Assembly (NCBI RefSeq): GCF_000633595.2
Contig: NZ_JIBU02000015.1
Span: 1-60,210 of the forward strand
Direction: 5' to 3'
Length of the DNA: 60,210 nt
Source: Clostridium drakei
Lineage (GTDB): Bacteria > Bacillota > Clostridia > Clostridiales > Clostridiaceae
Notes under the pieces: model-generated
What the model was told of the DNA's origin: nothing
What the model saw: the letters and a program-made list of their open reading frames with translations, nothing else
Databases searched by the model: none
Made by a program: the position numbers and the translations under genes
Shown: positions 24,996-34,039 of the stretch, piece after piece
Layout: each line of letters begins with the position of its first letter
Numbering within the stretch: the first letter of the stretch is position 1

Positions 24996-26237
24996 ATGAA
25001 CAATATAAGCGCAGCAGATACAGGTTTTATGATTTTTGCAACTACGTTAGTTATGTTAATGACACCAGGACTGGCCTTATTTTATGGGGGTATGGTTAGA
25101 AGAAAAAATGTTTTAAGTACAACAATGCAAAGCTATGCAGCCATTGCAATAATATCGATACAATGGATACTAATTGGATACAGTTTGAGCTTTGGAGGTG
25201 ACATTGGAGGACTTTTAGGAAATTTCCAATGGGCAGGATTAAAGGGCGTAGGATTTAGTCCTAATGCAGATTATTCTGCTACTATACCACATCAATTGTT
25301 TATGATGTTCCAGCTTATGTTTGCAATAATAACACCTGCTTTAATATCAGGGGCAATTGCTGAAAGAATGAAATTTTCTGCATTTGTAATATTCCTTTTA
25401 GCATGGTCAACCTTGGTTTATGATCCACTTGCACACTGGGTATGGGGAGTCGGTGGCTGGATAAGAAACTTAGGTGCTTTAGATTTTGCAGGAGGAGATG
25501 TTGTTCATATTAGTTCAGGTGTATCAGCATTAGTTGCAGCTATAATGCTTGGAAGGAGAAGAAAGTTAGAAAGTATTACACCTCATCATATACCGATGAC
25601 CATTTTAGGAGCTGCACTTCTTTGGTTTGGTTGGTTTGGATTTAATGTAGGTAGTGCATTATCAGTTAATGATATAGCATTAAATGCTTTTGTAACTACT
25701 AATACCTCTGCAGCAGCATCAGCTGTATGTTGGAGTTTTTGTGAATATTTGTACAGAAAGAAAATAACATCACTGGGACTTGTAAGTGGAGCTGTAGCAG
25801 GACTTGTAGCTATAACTCCAGGAGCAGGCTTTGTAACTCCATTAGCTTCAATATTAATAGGAGCAGTAGGAGGATGTGTATGTTTCTGTGCTGTAACATT
25901 TATTAAACAGAAATTTAAATATGATGATTCATTAGATGCTTTTGGCTGCCATGGAGTTGGAGGAATCTGGGGTGGAATAGCTACTGGAATATTTGCTACA
26001 ACAGGAATAAACCCAGCTGGAGCAAATGGATTGTTGCATGGAAATCCAAAGTTATTATTAATTCAGTTAATAGCAATTGCAGCCACTATTGCATATGCTG
26101 CAGTTATGACATTTGTAATATTGAAGGTAATAGATAAGTTCTTAAATATAAGAGTAAGTGAAGAAGATGAAAAGAGTGGTTTGGATGTTTCAATACATGG
26201 AGAGGAAGCTTATGGTTCTGTAAGTTCACAATTTTAG
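24996..26237 (+). CDS. amtB: Ammonium transporter
   Basis: 413-residue AmtB/Amt channel for ammonium in the cytoplasmic membrane, with about 11 transmembrane helices. The pore twin histidines are in VVHISSGVSALVA (first) and FGCHGVGGIWGG (second), and the signature WFGFNVGSALS is present. ATG 24996 is chosen behind AAAGGGGG rather than the TTG at 24990. It is the first gene of amtB-glnK-glnA-nitR. The leader carries an ANTAR hexaloop overlapping a terminator, so expression is probably controlled by NitR-mediated antitermination under nitrogen limitation. Confidence 0.95.
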   Translation: MNNISAADTGFMIFATTLVMLMTPGLALFYGGMVRRKNVLSTTMQSYAAIAIISIQWILIGYSLSFGGDIGGLLGNFQWAGLKGVGFSPNADYSATIPHQLFMMFQLMFAIITPALISGAIAERMKFSAFVIFLLAWSTLVYDPLAHWVWGVGGWIRNLGALDFAGGDVVHISSGVSALVAAIMLGRRRKLESITPHHIPMTILGAALLWFGWFGFNVGSALSVNDIALNAFVTTNTSAAASAVCWSFCEYLYRKKITSLGLVSGAVAGLVAITPGAGFVTPLASILIGAVGGCVCFCAVTFIKQKFKYDDSLDAFGCHGVGGIWGGIATGIFATTGINPAGANGLLHGNPKLLLIQLIAIAATIAYAAVMTFVILKVIDKFLNIRVSEEDEKSGLDVSIHGEEAYGSVSSQF

Positions 26238-26309
26238 TCCTATAATTTTTATACATTAATTTTTAGCTTAAGTATATGATATAATAATAAAAAAGAGGAG
26301 GAATATGAA

Positions 26310-26675
26310 TTGGATAAAAAGTTAACTAAAATTGATATTATTACTTCTCCAAGCAAGTTCGAAGATTTAAAAGAAGAATTAAGCAAAATAGGCATTGCAG
26401 GTATGACAGTTTCTAATGTATTAGGCTGTGGAATGCAAAAGGGTCATAAAGAATTTTATAGGGGAAGAACTGTAGATATTAATTTACTACAAAAAATAAA
26501 AATAGAAATTGTAGTTTGTGAAGTTCCAGTGGAGACTGTAGTTGAAACTGCAAAAAAAGTACTTCATACAGGTAATTTTGGGGATGGAAAAATATTTATT
26601 TATGATGTAGCAAATGTTATACGTATAAGCAATGGAGCGGAAGGAAGAGATGCTCTACAGTATAATGAAGATTAG
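26310..26675 (+). CDS. glnK: PII nitrogen-regulatory protein
   Basis: 121-residue PII signal protein that binds ATP/ADP and 2-oxoglutarate and blocks AmtB when ammonium is plentiful. Begins with a TTG at 26310 behind GAGGAGG. The PII fold is clear (KLTKIDIITSPSKFEDLKEE, then GKIFIYDV near the C-terminus). The T-loop reads KEFYRGRTVDINLL: the usual uridylylated Tyr51 is absent and the loop looks shortened, so control by uridylylation is unlikely. It lies between amtB and glnA, the normal arrangement. Confidence 0.9.
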   Translation: MDKKLTKIDIITSPSKFEDLKEELSKIGIAGMTVSNVLGCGMQKGHKEFYRGRTVDINLLQKIKIEIVVCEVPVETVVETAKKVLHTGNFGDGKIFIYDVANVIRISNGAEGRDALQYNED

Positions 26676-26699
26676 GAATGAGAAGGAAGGAGAAAAACC

Positions 26700-28034
26700 T
26701 TGAATAAGCAATCTGAAAGAGAAGAACTTTTAAGAAAAGTTGAAGAACTTGATGTAAAATTTATACATTTGCAGTTTACAGATATAATGGGCGCCATGAA
26801 AAATGTATCTATTACATCAGATCAACTGGAAAAAGCATTAAATAATAAGGTGATGTTTGATGGATCTTCAATAGATGGTTTTGTAAGAATTGAAGAGTCA
26901 GATATGTATCTTAGTCCTGATTTATCAACTTTTACTATTTTTCCATGGACTAATATCCATAAGGAGGCGCGATTAATATGTGATATATACAATATTGATG
27001 GTACTCCTTTTGAAGGATGTCCTAGAAATGTATTAAAGAAATTGATAAGAGAAGCTAAAGATATGGGATATAAAATGCAGGTTGGGCCGGAATGTGAGTT
27101 TTTCTTATTCCATACGGATGAAAAAGGAAATCCATCACTTGAAACTCATGATGATGCAGGGTATTTTGATCTTGCGCCTATAGACTTAGGAGGAAATGCA
27201 AGAAATGAGATTACTATGGCACTTCAAGAAATGGGCTTTAAAATTGAAACATCTCATCATGAGGTGGCACCAGGACAGCATGAAATAGATTTTAAGTATG
27301 ATGATGCACTAGTAACAGCAGATAATATAATGACTTTTAAAATGGTGGTTAGAATTATAGCTCAAAGACATGGACTTCATGCTACATTTATGCCAAAGCC
27401 TAAGTATGGTATTAGTGGTTCAGGTATGCATCTTAATATGTCTCTATCTACACTGGATTCTAAAAATGCTTTTTACGATGAGAAGAATAAGTTGGAACTT
27501 TCAAATAGTGCTTATTATTTTTTAGGTGGATTAATGAAACATGCTAAAGCTTTTACGGCTTTAACTAATCCTACAGTAAATTCCTATAAAAGATTAGTTC
27601 CGGGGTATGAAGCACCAGTAATAATTGCTTGGTCTGCAAGTAATAGAAGTCCACTAATTAGGATACCAGCAGAAAGAGGAGAAGGTACAAGAATTGAACT
27701 TAGAAGCCCTGATCCTTGTGCTAATCCATATTTAGCTTTAGCTGCTACTTTGAAATCAGGATTAGATGGAATAAAAAATAAAATAGAGCCACCAGAGCAA
27801 GTCACTAGCAATGCTTATGAAATGGAAAATGAAGAAATTAAAGAAAGAGGCATAGAATTATTACCTGCTAATTTACATGAAGCTATAAAGGCTTTGTCTC
27901 AAGATGAAGTAATAAAATCCTCACTTGGACAGTATGCTTATAAGAGATTTGCTGAAGCAGCATTATATGAATGGAATGAATATTCTAAATATGTATCCCA
28001 ATGGGAGCTTGATAGATATTTAAGAAAATTTTAA
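26700..28034 (+). CDS. glnA: Glutamine synthetase type I
   Basis: 444-residue GSI that makes glutamine from glutamate, ammonia and ATP. Visible: the N-terminal beta-grasp domain ([20 protein letters not shown]), the DGSSIDGF segment, metal-binding [19 protein letters not shown], the ATP loop [16 protein letters not shown] and [19 protein letters not shown]. Short GSI-alpha length with no adenylylation insertion or Tyr397-type site, so it is probably controlled by feedback and NitR. TTG start behind AAGGAGAAA. Co-transcribed with glnK (24-nt gap) and nitR (41-nt gap). Confidence 0.95.
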   Translation: MNKQSEREELLRKVEELDVKFIHLQFTDIMGAMKNVSITSDQLEKALNNKVMFDGSSIDGFVRIEESDMYLSPDLSTFTIFPWTNIHKEARLICDIYNIDGTPFEGCPRNVLKKLIREAKDMGYKMQVGPECEFFLFHTDEKGNPSLETHDDAGYFDLAPIDLGGNARNEITMALQEMGFKIETSHHEVAPGQHEIDFKYDDALVTADNIMTFKMVVRIIAQRHGLHATFMPKPKYGISGSGMHLNMSLSTLDSKNAFYDEKNKLELSNSAYYFLGGLMKHAKAFTALTNPTVNSYKRLVPGYEAPVIIAWSASNRSPLIRIPAERGEGTRIELRSPDPCANPYLALAATLKSGLDGIKNKIEPPEQVTSNAYEMENEEIKERGIELLPANLHEAIKALSQDEVIKSSLGQYAYKRFAEAALYEWNEYSKYVSQWELDRYLRKF

Positions 28035-28075
28035 ATTGGCTATCATAATAGATTAGTTCTTTTCGGAGTGATATT

Positions 28076-28645
28076 ATGAATAATTATAAGATAGTAGTTG
28101 CTGATAGTGATAGTACGTGTAGAAAGCTTATTAGTGAACTTCTAAAAAAGAGAGGATACAATGTTTATCAAGCAGGCGATGGTGGTGAAGCTTTAAGGCT
28201 TAGTAGAAGAATATATCCGCATTTAGTAATTATGGATATTAACTTACTAGGGATTAATGGATATAAAACAGCTAAAATAATAGAAGAAGATAGAATATCC
28301 AGTGTTATATTTTCTACAAGTAATATTGATTCTGCATTTTATGAAAAATTGAAAACAATGAATATTTTTGCATATATAGTTAGACCTATAAATTCAGAAC
28401 AATTATATCAAACTGTAGAATTTAGTATAAATAACATTGATAAGGTTAATAGTCTTCAAGAAAAAATTCAGCATTTAGAAACTGAATTAGTAAATAGAAA
28501 AAAGATAGATAGAGCTAAGGGAATAGTCATGGAGAAATTGAAAATTTCAGAAAATGAAGCTTATAAATATTTAAGAAAAAAAAGTATGGATTATTGTATA
28601 TCTATGGATGTACTGGCGGAGAAGGTTATAAAAAAGTATGGATAA
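28076..28645 (+). CDS. nitR: Response regulator with ANTAR RNA-binding domain (NitR-type antiterminator)
   Basis: 189-residue regulator. An N-terminal receiver domain at about residues 3-120 has the phosphorylatable Asp in LVIMDINLLGINGY and acidic residues in VADSDS; a short coiled coil follows; the C-terminal ANTAR domain at about 130-187 has RKKIDRAKGIVMEKL and ENEAYKYLRKKSMD. ANTAR proteins bind paired hexaloop hairpins and prevent terminator formation. A matching RNA target lies in the amtB leader at 24864-24918, so the gene probably activates its own operon. Glutamine-synthetase-linked ANTAR regulators are known in clostridia. Confidence 0.9.
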   Translation: MNNYKIVVADSDSTCRKLISELLKKRGYNVYQAGDGGEALRLSRRIYPHLVIMDINLLGINGYKTAKIIEEDRISSVIFSTSNIDSAFYEKLKTMNIFAYIVRPINSEQLYQTVEFSINNIDKVNSLQEKIQHLETELVNRKKIDRAKGIVMEKLKISENEAYKYLRKKSMDYCISMDVLAEKVIKKYG

Positions 28646-28684
28646 ATAATGAAAGTGGGATAATCATAAAGAGTAAAATAATTT

Positions 28685-28960
28685 AACTTTCGCATATGCA
28701 AAATTTTAAGTTTATATAAAAATAATACAATATGAAAGTAATTGACAATTCGCAGTGAAAAATTGATAGTAAATGCAGATTTTGTGCTGACATAAAAGAA
28801 TCTTAATTTGGATATAAGATAAACTGACTTAAGTTTATAGATCTTTATATTATTTTAGATTTCTTACAGTTTAGCTGGGAAAAATCAAATTTAACTATCA
28901 ACTGTCAATTTGTTAACTGCCAACTAAATTGTACTGTGTTATTTTAAAATTGCGAAAGTT
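28685..28960. repeat. Degenerate large palindromic element, family C (about 275 bp)
   Basis: Ends are AACTTTCGCA (28685-28694) and TGCGAAAGTT (28951-28960). Inner complementary patches are about 28742-28776 with 28888-28920 (AATTGATAG-type words) and about 28797-28827 with 28836-28868, so the whole segment folds on itself. No ORF. It occupies most of the 680-nt gap 28646-29325; the remainder holds an isolated terminator and the tetR promoter. Confidence 0.65.
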
Positions 28961-29093
28961 GAGTAAAGTAATTTAAAAAATCAGGGGAATCATAAAAGAG
29001 GGATAGTTTTAAACAAATTAGTATAATTTAAAAATATATATGGGTAATAATAAATGGATTATATAAAAAATAAATAATTTATAGAGTTAAAAG

Positions 29094-29140
29094 GGCTGGC
29101 ATATTAGCATAAAAAATAGGCTAATGTGTTAGCCTTTTTT
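29094..29140 (+). terminator. Intrinsic terminator in the nitR-tetR gap
   Basis: GGCTGGCATATTAGC (29094-29108) pairs with GCTAATGTGTTAGCC (29120-29134), then TTTTTT. It lies about 450 nt after nitR. It may end the nitrogen operon after a long 3' UTR or a short RNA of its own. Confidence 0.7.
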
Positions 29141-29262
29141 ATGTAACAAATTAAATCAATTTCTAAGCAAGTTAAGGAAAAAGGGATACTAAATTTTTTT
29201 ATTAATTGTAATATTTTATTTGATTTATAATCAATATGTATTCCTGAAATAAGATACCTTTA

Positions 29263-29309
29263 TTGACAAAAATTATATTTATATTTATAATTAGACCGAC
29301 AGTCTAATT
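29263..29309 (+). promoter_or_regulatory. tetR promoter with overlapping TetR operator
   Basis: TTGACA (29263-29268), 17 nt, TATAAT (29286-29291). AATTAGAC (29289-29296) and GTCTAATT (29302-29309) form a perfect inverted repeat over the -10 and start site. The word TTAGACCGACAGTCTAA is a typical TetR/AcrR-type operator, which suggests autorepression. Confidence 0.8.
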
Positions 29310-29325
29310 ATGATAGGAGGTATAT

Positions 29326-29958
29326 ATGACAAGGACAAATAAAAATTTTAATAATAAAAGAAACGAACTGCTTGAAAAATTATGGAATATATTTATTATA
29401 AATGGTTATGAAAATACGACTCTTTCATTTATTATTAAAACACTGAATACATCTAAAGGTTCTTTTTATCATTATTTTTCTTCGAAAGAAGAATGTGCAG
29501 ATGCAACCATAGAAATGCACACTAATCTTTGGCTTAATGAGATAAAGGAAAAACTTCCAGAAGGATTGAAAGCTAAGGATAAACTGAAACAGTTAATCTT
29601 AATTGGAATTGAAACAAGTAGTAGTAATGATGAGCAATATAAAAAAATTAATTCTCCATCTAATACAATATTTCATGAAAAGCTAATGGTGAGTATTACT
29701 AAAAAATTTGCACCTCTTTATGCAGAAATAATTATTCAGGGAATCAGTGAAGGAGTTTTTAATGTAAAGTATCCTCTTGAGACAGCAGAAATGATTTTAA
29801 CTCTTTCAAATTTTTATTTAGATAAAGATTTGTTTAAATGGGATGAAAAGTCATCAGTTTTAAAAGTTATGGCTTTTGAAAATATTCTTGAAAAAATCTT
29901 AGGTGCTGATAAAAATACCTTTAATTTTATAAGTAGAATAATTAAAATGGAGGATTAG
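29326..29958 (+). CDS. TetR/AcrR family transcriptional regulator
   Basis: 210-residue repressor. N-terminal helix-turn-helix at about residues 13-55 (IFIINGYENTTLSFIIKTL, then STSKGSFYHYFSSKEECADA) with the YHYF motif normal for TetR proteins, and a helical ligand-binding C-terminal domain that is not diagnostic. A strong promoter with a palindromic operator lies directly upstream. It is followed after 2 nt by a ketopantoate-reductase-like gene, so both are one autorepressed unit. Ligand unknown. Confidence 0.9.
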   Translation: MTRTNKNFNNKRNELLEKLWNIFIINGYENTTLSFIIKTLNTSKGSFYHYFSSKEECADATIEMHTNLWLNEIKEKLPEGLKAKDKLKQLILIGIETSSSNDEQYKKINSPSNTIFHEKLMVSITKKFAPLYAEIIIQGISEGVFNVKYPLETAEMILTLSNFYLDKDLFKWDEKSSVLKVMAFENILEKILGADKNTFNFISRIIKMED

Positions 29959-29960
29959 TA

Positions 29961-30887
29961 ATGAAAATATTAATTATTGGAACAGGTGTAATTGGAACGT
30001 TATATGCACAAGCTCTTTCAAATAAAAATGAGGTTATTCATTTTGTACGTAAAAATAAGCTTAATGATATAAATAATAAAACAATACCTTTTGATATTAT
30101 TGACGAACGTGAAGATAAAAAAAATATGTACACAAAAGGAGAATACACTTATAGATGTGTAGATAAAATAGATTGCCATTACGATTTGATAATTGTTCCA
30201 GTAAATACCTATCAATTGTATGAAACTCTTAAAGCCCTTACAAAAGAAGCACCTAATGAAAACTATTTGATTTTTACATTGAACTGGGAAGGAACTAGAA
30301 AAATTGATAATATTTTAAACAAAGAGAATTATATTATGGGATATTCAGGGGGTGGAGGTACTTTTAAAGGAGAACTGCTCTTTGGAAATATAGGAAATGA
30401 TGTTATGCTAGGCTCTGTATATGAAAATCAGAAACAACTTCTTAACAGCACCACTATAATGTTTAAAGAGTGTGGCATTATACCTGAAATTCCGAAAAAT
30501 GTATTGCACTGGTTGTGGATACACAATGTTGGATCAGCTCCTTTAGGAGTTGGACTTTCACAATATAACAGTCTTAACGAATGTATTAGGGATAAAAAAC
30601 TTGTTAGCATTTGCTTTAAGGCAATGGCTGAAAGTTACAAAATATGTGAAAAACGTGGGGTTAATCTTAAAGATTTTTCAGAAACTAAAATGACTAAAAT
30701 ACCATTTTTTATTCTTTACAGAATGTTTAAGCATAATTTTGAAAATAACCCTATTATGCAGCGATATACAGCTCATGCAGTACTGGCGATTGATGAAATG
30801 AAGAGCAATTTTAAACAAATATTTAATACAGGAAAAGAATTAGGAGTGAATATGCCTAATATGGAAAAATTAAATAAATTGATTTAA
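29961..30887 (+). CDS. Ketopantoate reductase ApbA/PanE family protein
   Basis: 308-residue NAD(P)-dependent oxidoreductase. Rossmann motif ILIIGTGVIGTLYAQAL at the N-terminus and the ApbA-type N-terminal domain (NKNEVIHFVRKNKL, DLIIVPVNTYQ); the C-terminal domain is divergent. Many members of this family linked to TetR regulators are not the pantothenate enzyme, and no other pantothenate gene is near. It starts 2 nt after tetR and is probably co-regulated. A deletion form of repeat B follows. Confidence 0.75.
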   Translation: MKILIIGTGVIGTLYAQALSNKNEVIHFVRKNKLNDINNKTIPFDIIDEREDKKNMYTKGEYTYRCVDKIDCHYDLIIVPVNTYQLYETLKALTKEAPNENYLIFTLNWEGTRKIDNILNKENYIMGYSGGGGTFKGELLFGNIGNDVMLGSVYENQKQLLNSTTIMFKECGIIPEIPKNVLHWLWIHNVGSAPLGVGLSQYNSLNECIRDKKLVSICFKAMAESYKICEKRGVNLKDFSETKMTKIPFFILYRMFKHNFENNPIMQRYTAHAVLAIDEMKSNFKQIFNTGKELGVNMPNMEKLNKLI

Positions 30888-30900
30888 TTTTTTTAGTTTT

Positions 30901-30974
30901 AGTTTGAATTTTAACTTTTATGTAGTGATTAAACACTTACCATATATCATGGAATAAAAGTTAAAATTCAAACT
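30901..30974. repeat. Palindromic repeat, family B (internally deleted copy)
   Basis: AGTTTGAATTTTAACTTTTA (30901-30920) is inverted at 30955-30974. Both tips and the following CTACTGCA match the ends of the element at 2740-2982 and its flank, but about 170 nt of interior is missing. It lies between convergent genes and may serve as a terminator-like hairpin. Confidence 0.8.
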
Positions 30975-31011
30975 TCTACTGCAATTTAAATTGTGTTGCA
31001 TAATTTTTATA

Positions 31012-32412
31012 CTATTTAATTTTAATAGTAAACTTCATATCTTCTTTAATTGTATATTTCTTTTCAAGATCAACAGCTTTTAATTTAAATTGGTCATTTT
31101 TATTCAAAACAGGCAATTGTGCTGTATATTTATGATTCAAAGGATCTGTTTCTTTTACAATATCCTTAGTTAAATTATACTCTTTACTATTAGAATCTAT
31201 TATGTCCATTTCGTAAGGGGACATTGCAGAAAGAAGATTAGTACATTCATAGTGAAGTAATGTTTTGTCATTTAAAAATTCTATTCCAGTTATTTTATAT
31301 TCACCTATTTTTCCTTCAGATAGAGTAGTAGTGCCATTTAAATTTAATGGAGTTTCTTTAGTGGTAAAATGAAACATTGCCTTGCTATGACTATTTTTCC
31401 ATTTTAAAAATTCTTGTGAACTGACAACATAGGGAATAAAAGTTAAAGTTTTGCTGTCTTCATATGCATTTCTAAAAAGAATTTGTGAATAATAAGTATG
31501 AGTATTTGCTGAACCACTTGTGTTGCTGCCTTTAGCCGTCAAAGATCTTCCTTTGTCATCAAAAACCAGATAGCAGTCGTTAAAATCATTATCTTTTGTT
31601 TCTGAAGTTCTTAAGGCCGTATTTATTGGGGTTATTAAAATTTCATTTACTTTTAGTCCTGGTCTTAAAGAAGATAAATCTATATTAGGTTTTATGGATT
31701 TTACATTAGTCTTAATTTTTTCATTGGATACTTTAAATTTGAAATCCCAGTTTCCTGCAATATCTTTAGAAAGCATCTTTATACTTTTTATATTAAGATC
31801 CATAGTGAAATTGTCTGGTATAGTAACATTTCCGCCTACTATGAAATTACGGTGTTCTTTTGGAAGATAATCCTTTACCATATTAACACTGGCTACTCCG
31901 ACATAAGTTTTTTTATCTTTGAATTTACCAGTGTCTCCTCCGCCAAAACCTATGTCTTTTCCATTAATTTTCATACTTGTTTCACTCATTATGACGGGGA
32001 TTTCCTTAATTTCATTTTCACTTTGAATGGTATATCCAATGTTTAAATCTATACCATCATAAACTATGCTGTTTATTGTCACAGTTGTATCGTTAGAGGT
32101 TTTACTCATATTTAGTTCAGAACTGTATGTTACATAATCTTTATCAATAATATTATTGTCACTTAAAAATTGAAAAACTGAACTTACTACAGGTAAATTT
32201 CGTGCAAGAGCAGGATTTGCTGCAGTAATACCTATTCCGCACAACAGCATAATTGCTGCTGCAATTGCACTTTTCTTTAAAGTTTTATTCTTTCTTTTAG
32301 GTAAATTATCTAAAGTATTTTTTATTTTTAAATTTAAGTTTTCTGGTAATATAAAATCTTCATTTTTTGCTTTTTCTTTTAATATATCATCAAAAATTGA
32401 ATTCTTGTCCAT
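31012..32412 (-). CDS. Membrane anti-sigma factor with DUF4179 and DUF5643-like domains
   Basis: 466-residue protein. A cytosolic N-terminus of about 45 residues is followed by a transmembrane helix (SAIAAAIMLLCGIGITAA), then an extracellular DUF4179-like region (LPVVSSVFQFLSDNNIIDKD, near residues 74-93, with DGIDLNIGYTI) and a long C-terminal beta-rich part like DUF5643. AGGAGG precedes the ATG on the minus strand. It starts 13 nt after the ECF sigma gene and should be its inhibitor. No zinc-finger anti-sigma motif seen. Confidence 0.8.
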   Translation of the reverse strand: MDKNSIFDDILKEKAKNEDFILPENLNLKIKNTLDNLPKRKNKTLKKSAIAAAIMLLCGIGITAANPALARNLPVVSSVFQFLSDNNIIDKDYVTYSSELNMSKTSNDTTVTINSIVYDGIDLNIGYTIQSENEIKEIPVIMSETSMKINGKDIGFGGGDTGKFKDKKTYVGVASVNMVKDYLPKEHRNFIVGGNVTIPDNFTMDLNIKSIKMLSKDIAGNWDFKFKVSNEKIKTNVKSIKPNIDLSSLRPGLKVNEILITPINTALRTSETKDNDFNDCYLVFDDKGRSLTAKGSNTSGSANTHTYYSQILFRNAYEDSKTLTFIPYVVSSQEFLKWKNSHSKAMFHFTTKETPLNLNGTTTLSEGKIGEYKITGIEFLNDKTLLHYECTNLLSAMSPYEMDIIDSNSKEYNLTKDIVKETDPLNHKYTAQLPVLNKNDQFKLKAVDLEKKYTIKEDMKFTIKIK

Positions 32413-32425
32413 TTCAAAATACCTC

Positions 32426-32959
32426 CTAATATTCTTTCAACATTTCATAAAGTTTATTTCGTGCTCTTGAAAGCCTGGAACGAACTGTTCCTTCAGGAAT
32501 ATCTAAAATTTTTGCTATATCCTTTTGAGGAATATCTTCAAAATAAAACAGGGTTGTTACAATTCTTAAATCCTCAGAAAGGGAGTTAACAGCACTAGTA
32601 AGTTCTAATTTAGAAAATTCATTTGTAACTTTAGCATTATCCTGAACTTCTTCTATAGGAATGATCTTATGGTTAGATCTTAATATGGCATTACATTCAT
32701 TTATTAAAATTCTTATAAGCCACGTTTTAAAATATTCATTTTTCTTTAAATGAATTATGCCTTCATAGGATTTTATTATAGTATTTTGAAAAGCATCTTC
32801 TACATCCTGTGGGCTATTTAGAATACCTACAGCTATTCTATACATAGATGCCTTACTATTTTCTATTATTCGTATAAAAGCATCCCTATCACCTTTTTTA
32901 GCCAGCTTTATATACGCTTTTATATTTTTACTAGAATCCATTTTTGAAACTAATTCCAC
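32426..32959 (-). CDS. ECF RNA polymerase sigma factor (sigma-70 family)
   Basis: 177-residue ECF sigma factor. Region 2 at about 15-85 (SPQDVEDAFQNTIIKSYEGI, KTWLIRILINECNAILR), region 4 at about 120-170 (LSEDLRIVTTLFYFEDIPQK, then ILDIPEGTVRSRLSRARNK). The start is GTG 32959, with AGGAGGT 6 nt upstream on the minus strand. It forms an operon with the DUF4179 anti-sigma gene. A promoter like those at 3787 and 5401 was not found upstream, so its specificity differs. It is divergent from the ABC operon at 33137, a possible target. Confidence 0.92.
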   Translation of the reverse strand: MELVSKMDSSKNIKAYIKLAKKGDRDAFIRIIENSKASMYRIAVGILNSPQDVEDAFQNTIIKSYEGIIHLKKNEYFKTWLIRILINECNAILRSNHKIIPIEEVQDNAKVTNEFSKLELTSAVNSLSEDLRIVTTLFYFEDIPQKDIAKILDIPEGTVRSRLSRARNKLYEMLKEY

Positions 32960-33136
32960 GCCTGTACCTCCTTTTGTCTGTTTCCCTTAGCTAAGGAACT
33001 TTACACTTATTAGATGAATGAAACATACTAAATGTTCGCAAAAAAAGAAAAATTTTTTTTAAAAACTTTTAGCTTATTTTTTTCGTATTAAATAATTGAG
33101 ATACAAAAAATTATTTGATTTAGGAGGATATAGTAA

Positions 33137-34039
33137 ATGAAAGATATAATTGCCTTTGAAAATGTATGTAAAATATACAACAAAAAGTTTTATGCATTAA
33201 ATAATGTAAATTTAAAAATTGGAGAAGGAATGTTTGGACTTTTAGGTCCTAATGGTGCAGGAAAAAGTACCCTTATGAAAAGTCTTATTACACTTATTAT
33301 ACCAGATAAAGGCAGGGTAATGGTGGATGGTTATGACACAAGGACTCATTCGCTGGAGGTTAGAGATATAGTAGGATACTTGCCGCAAGATTTTTCAATA
33401 TATCCTAATTTAACTGCATTGGAATTTTTAGATTATATGGGTCAAATTAATAATATAGGCAGCAGGAAAACTAGAAATAGAAAGATAGAAGAAGTATTGA
33501 ATAAGGTAAATCTTTGGGAGGCAAGAAATAAAAAGGTTGGAGGTTTTTCAGGTGGAATGAAGAGAAGACTTGGTATTGCCAATGCTATATTAAAAGATCC
33601 TAAAATTTTGATTGTAGATGAACCAACTGCAGGTCTTGATCCTGAGGAAAGAGTTCGTTTTAGAATGCTTCTTGTGGAGTTGAGTAAACAAAAATGTGTT
33701 ATTTTATCAACTCATATTGTTGAGGATATATCAAGTTCTTGTGAAAGAATAGGACTTCTTAATAAAGGTAGTATAGAATATTTAGGATCTCCAATAGATT
33801 TTATTCTAAAAGCTAAGGGAAAAGTAAGCGAATTTAAAGTTTTAAGTGATGAAGAAATACTAAAATTAAAGGATAAATATGAAGTTATTTCTGTAAAAAG
33901 GACATCCTCTGGAAAGTTTTTAAGGGTTGTGGGGGGGGATTTTCAAGAGGAAGGTTATGGAATGGATATGGAGCCCAATTTAGAAGATGCTTATATGTAT
34001 TTTATGAAATATGGAAAAGGGGAAAAGAATTATGTTTAA
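33137..34039 (+). CDS. ABC transporter ATP-binding protein
   Basis: 300-residue ATPase of an ABC-2-type exporter. Walker A GPNGAGKST (about residues 36-44), Q-loop in GYLPQDFSIYP, signature FSGGMKRR (about 138-145), Walker B ILIVDEPTAGLDP and switch STHIVED. The C-terminal 80 residues are an accessory domain. AGGAGG precedes the ATG. Its stop overlaps the start of the permease by 8 nt. First gene of a five-gene cluster of two ATPases and three permeases. Related to the ATPase at 36350, suggesting an old duplication. Confidence 0.9.
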   Translation: MKDIIAFENVCKIYNKKFYALNNVNLKIGEGMFGLLGPNGAGKSTLMKSLITLIIPDKGRVMVDGYDTRTHSLEVRDIVGYLPQDFSIYPNLTALEFLDYMGQINNIGSRKTRNRKIEEVLNKVNLWEARNKKVGGFSGGMKRRLGIANAILKDPKILIVDEPTAGLDPEERVRFRMLLVELSKQKCVILSTHIVEDISSSCERIGLLNKGSIEYLGSPIDFILKAKGKVSEFKVLSDEEILKLKDKYEVISVKRTSSGKFLRVVGGDFQEEGYGMDMEPNLEDAYMYFMKYGKGEKNYV

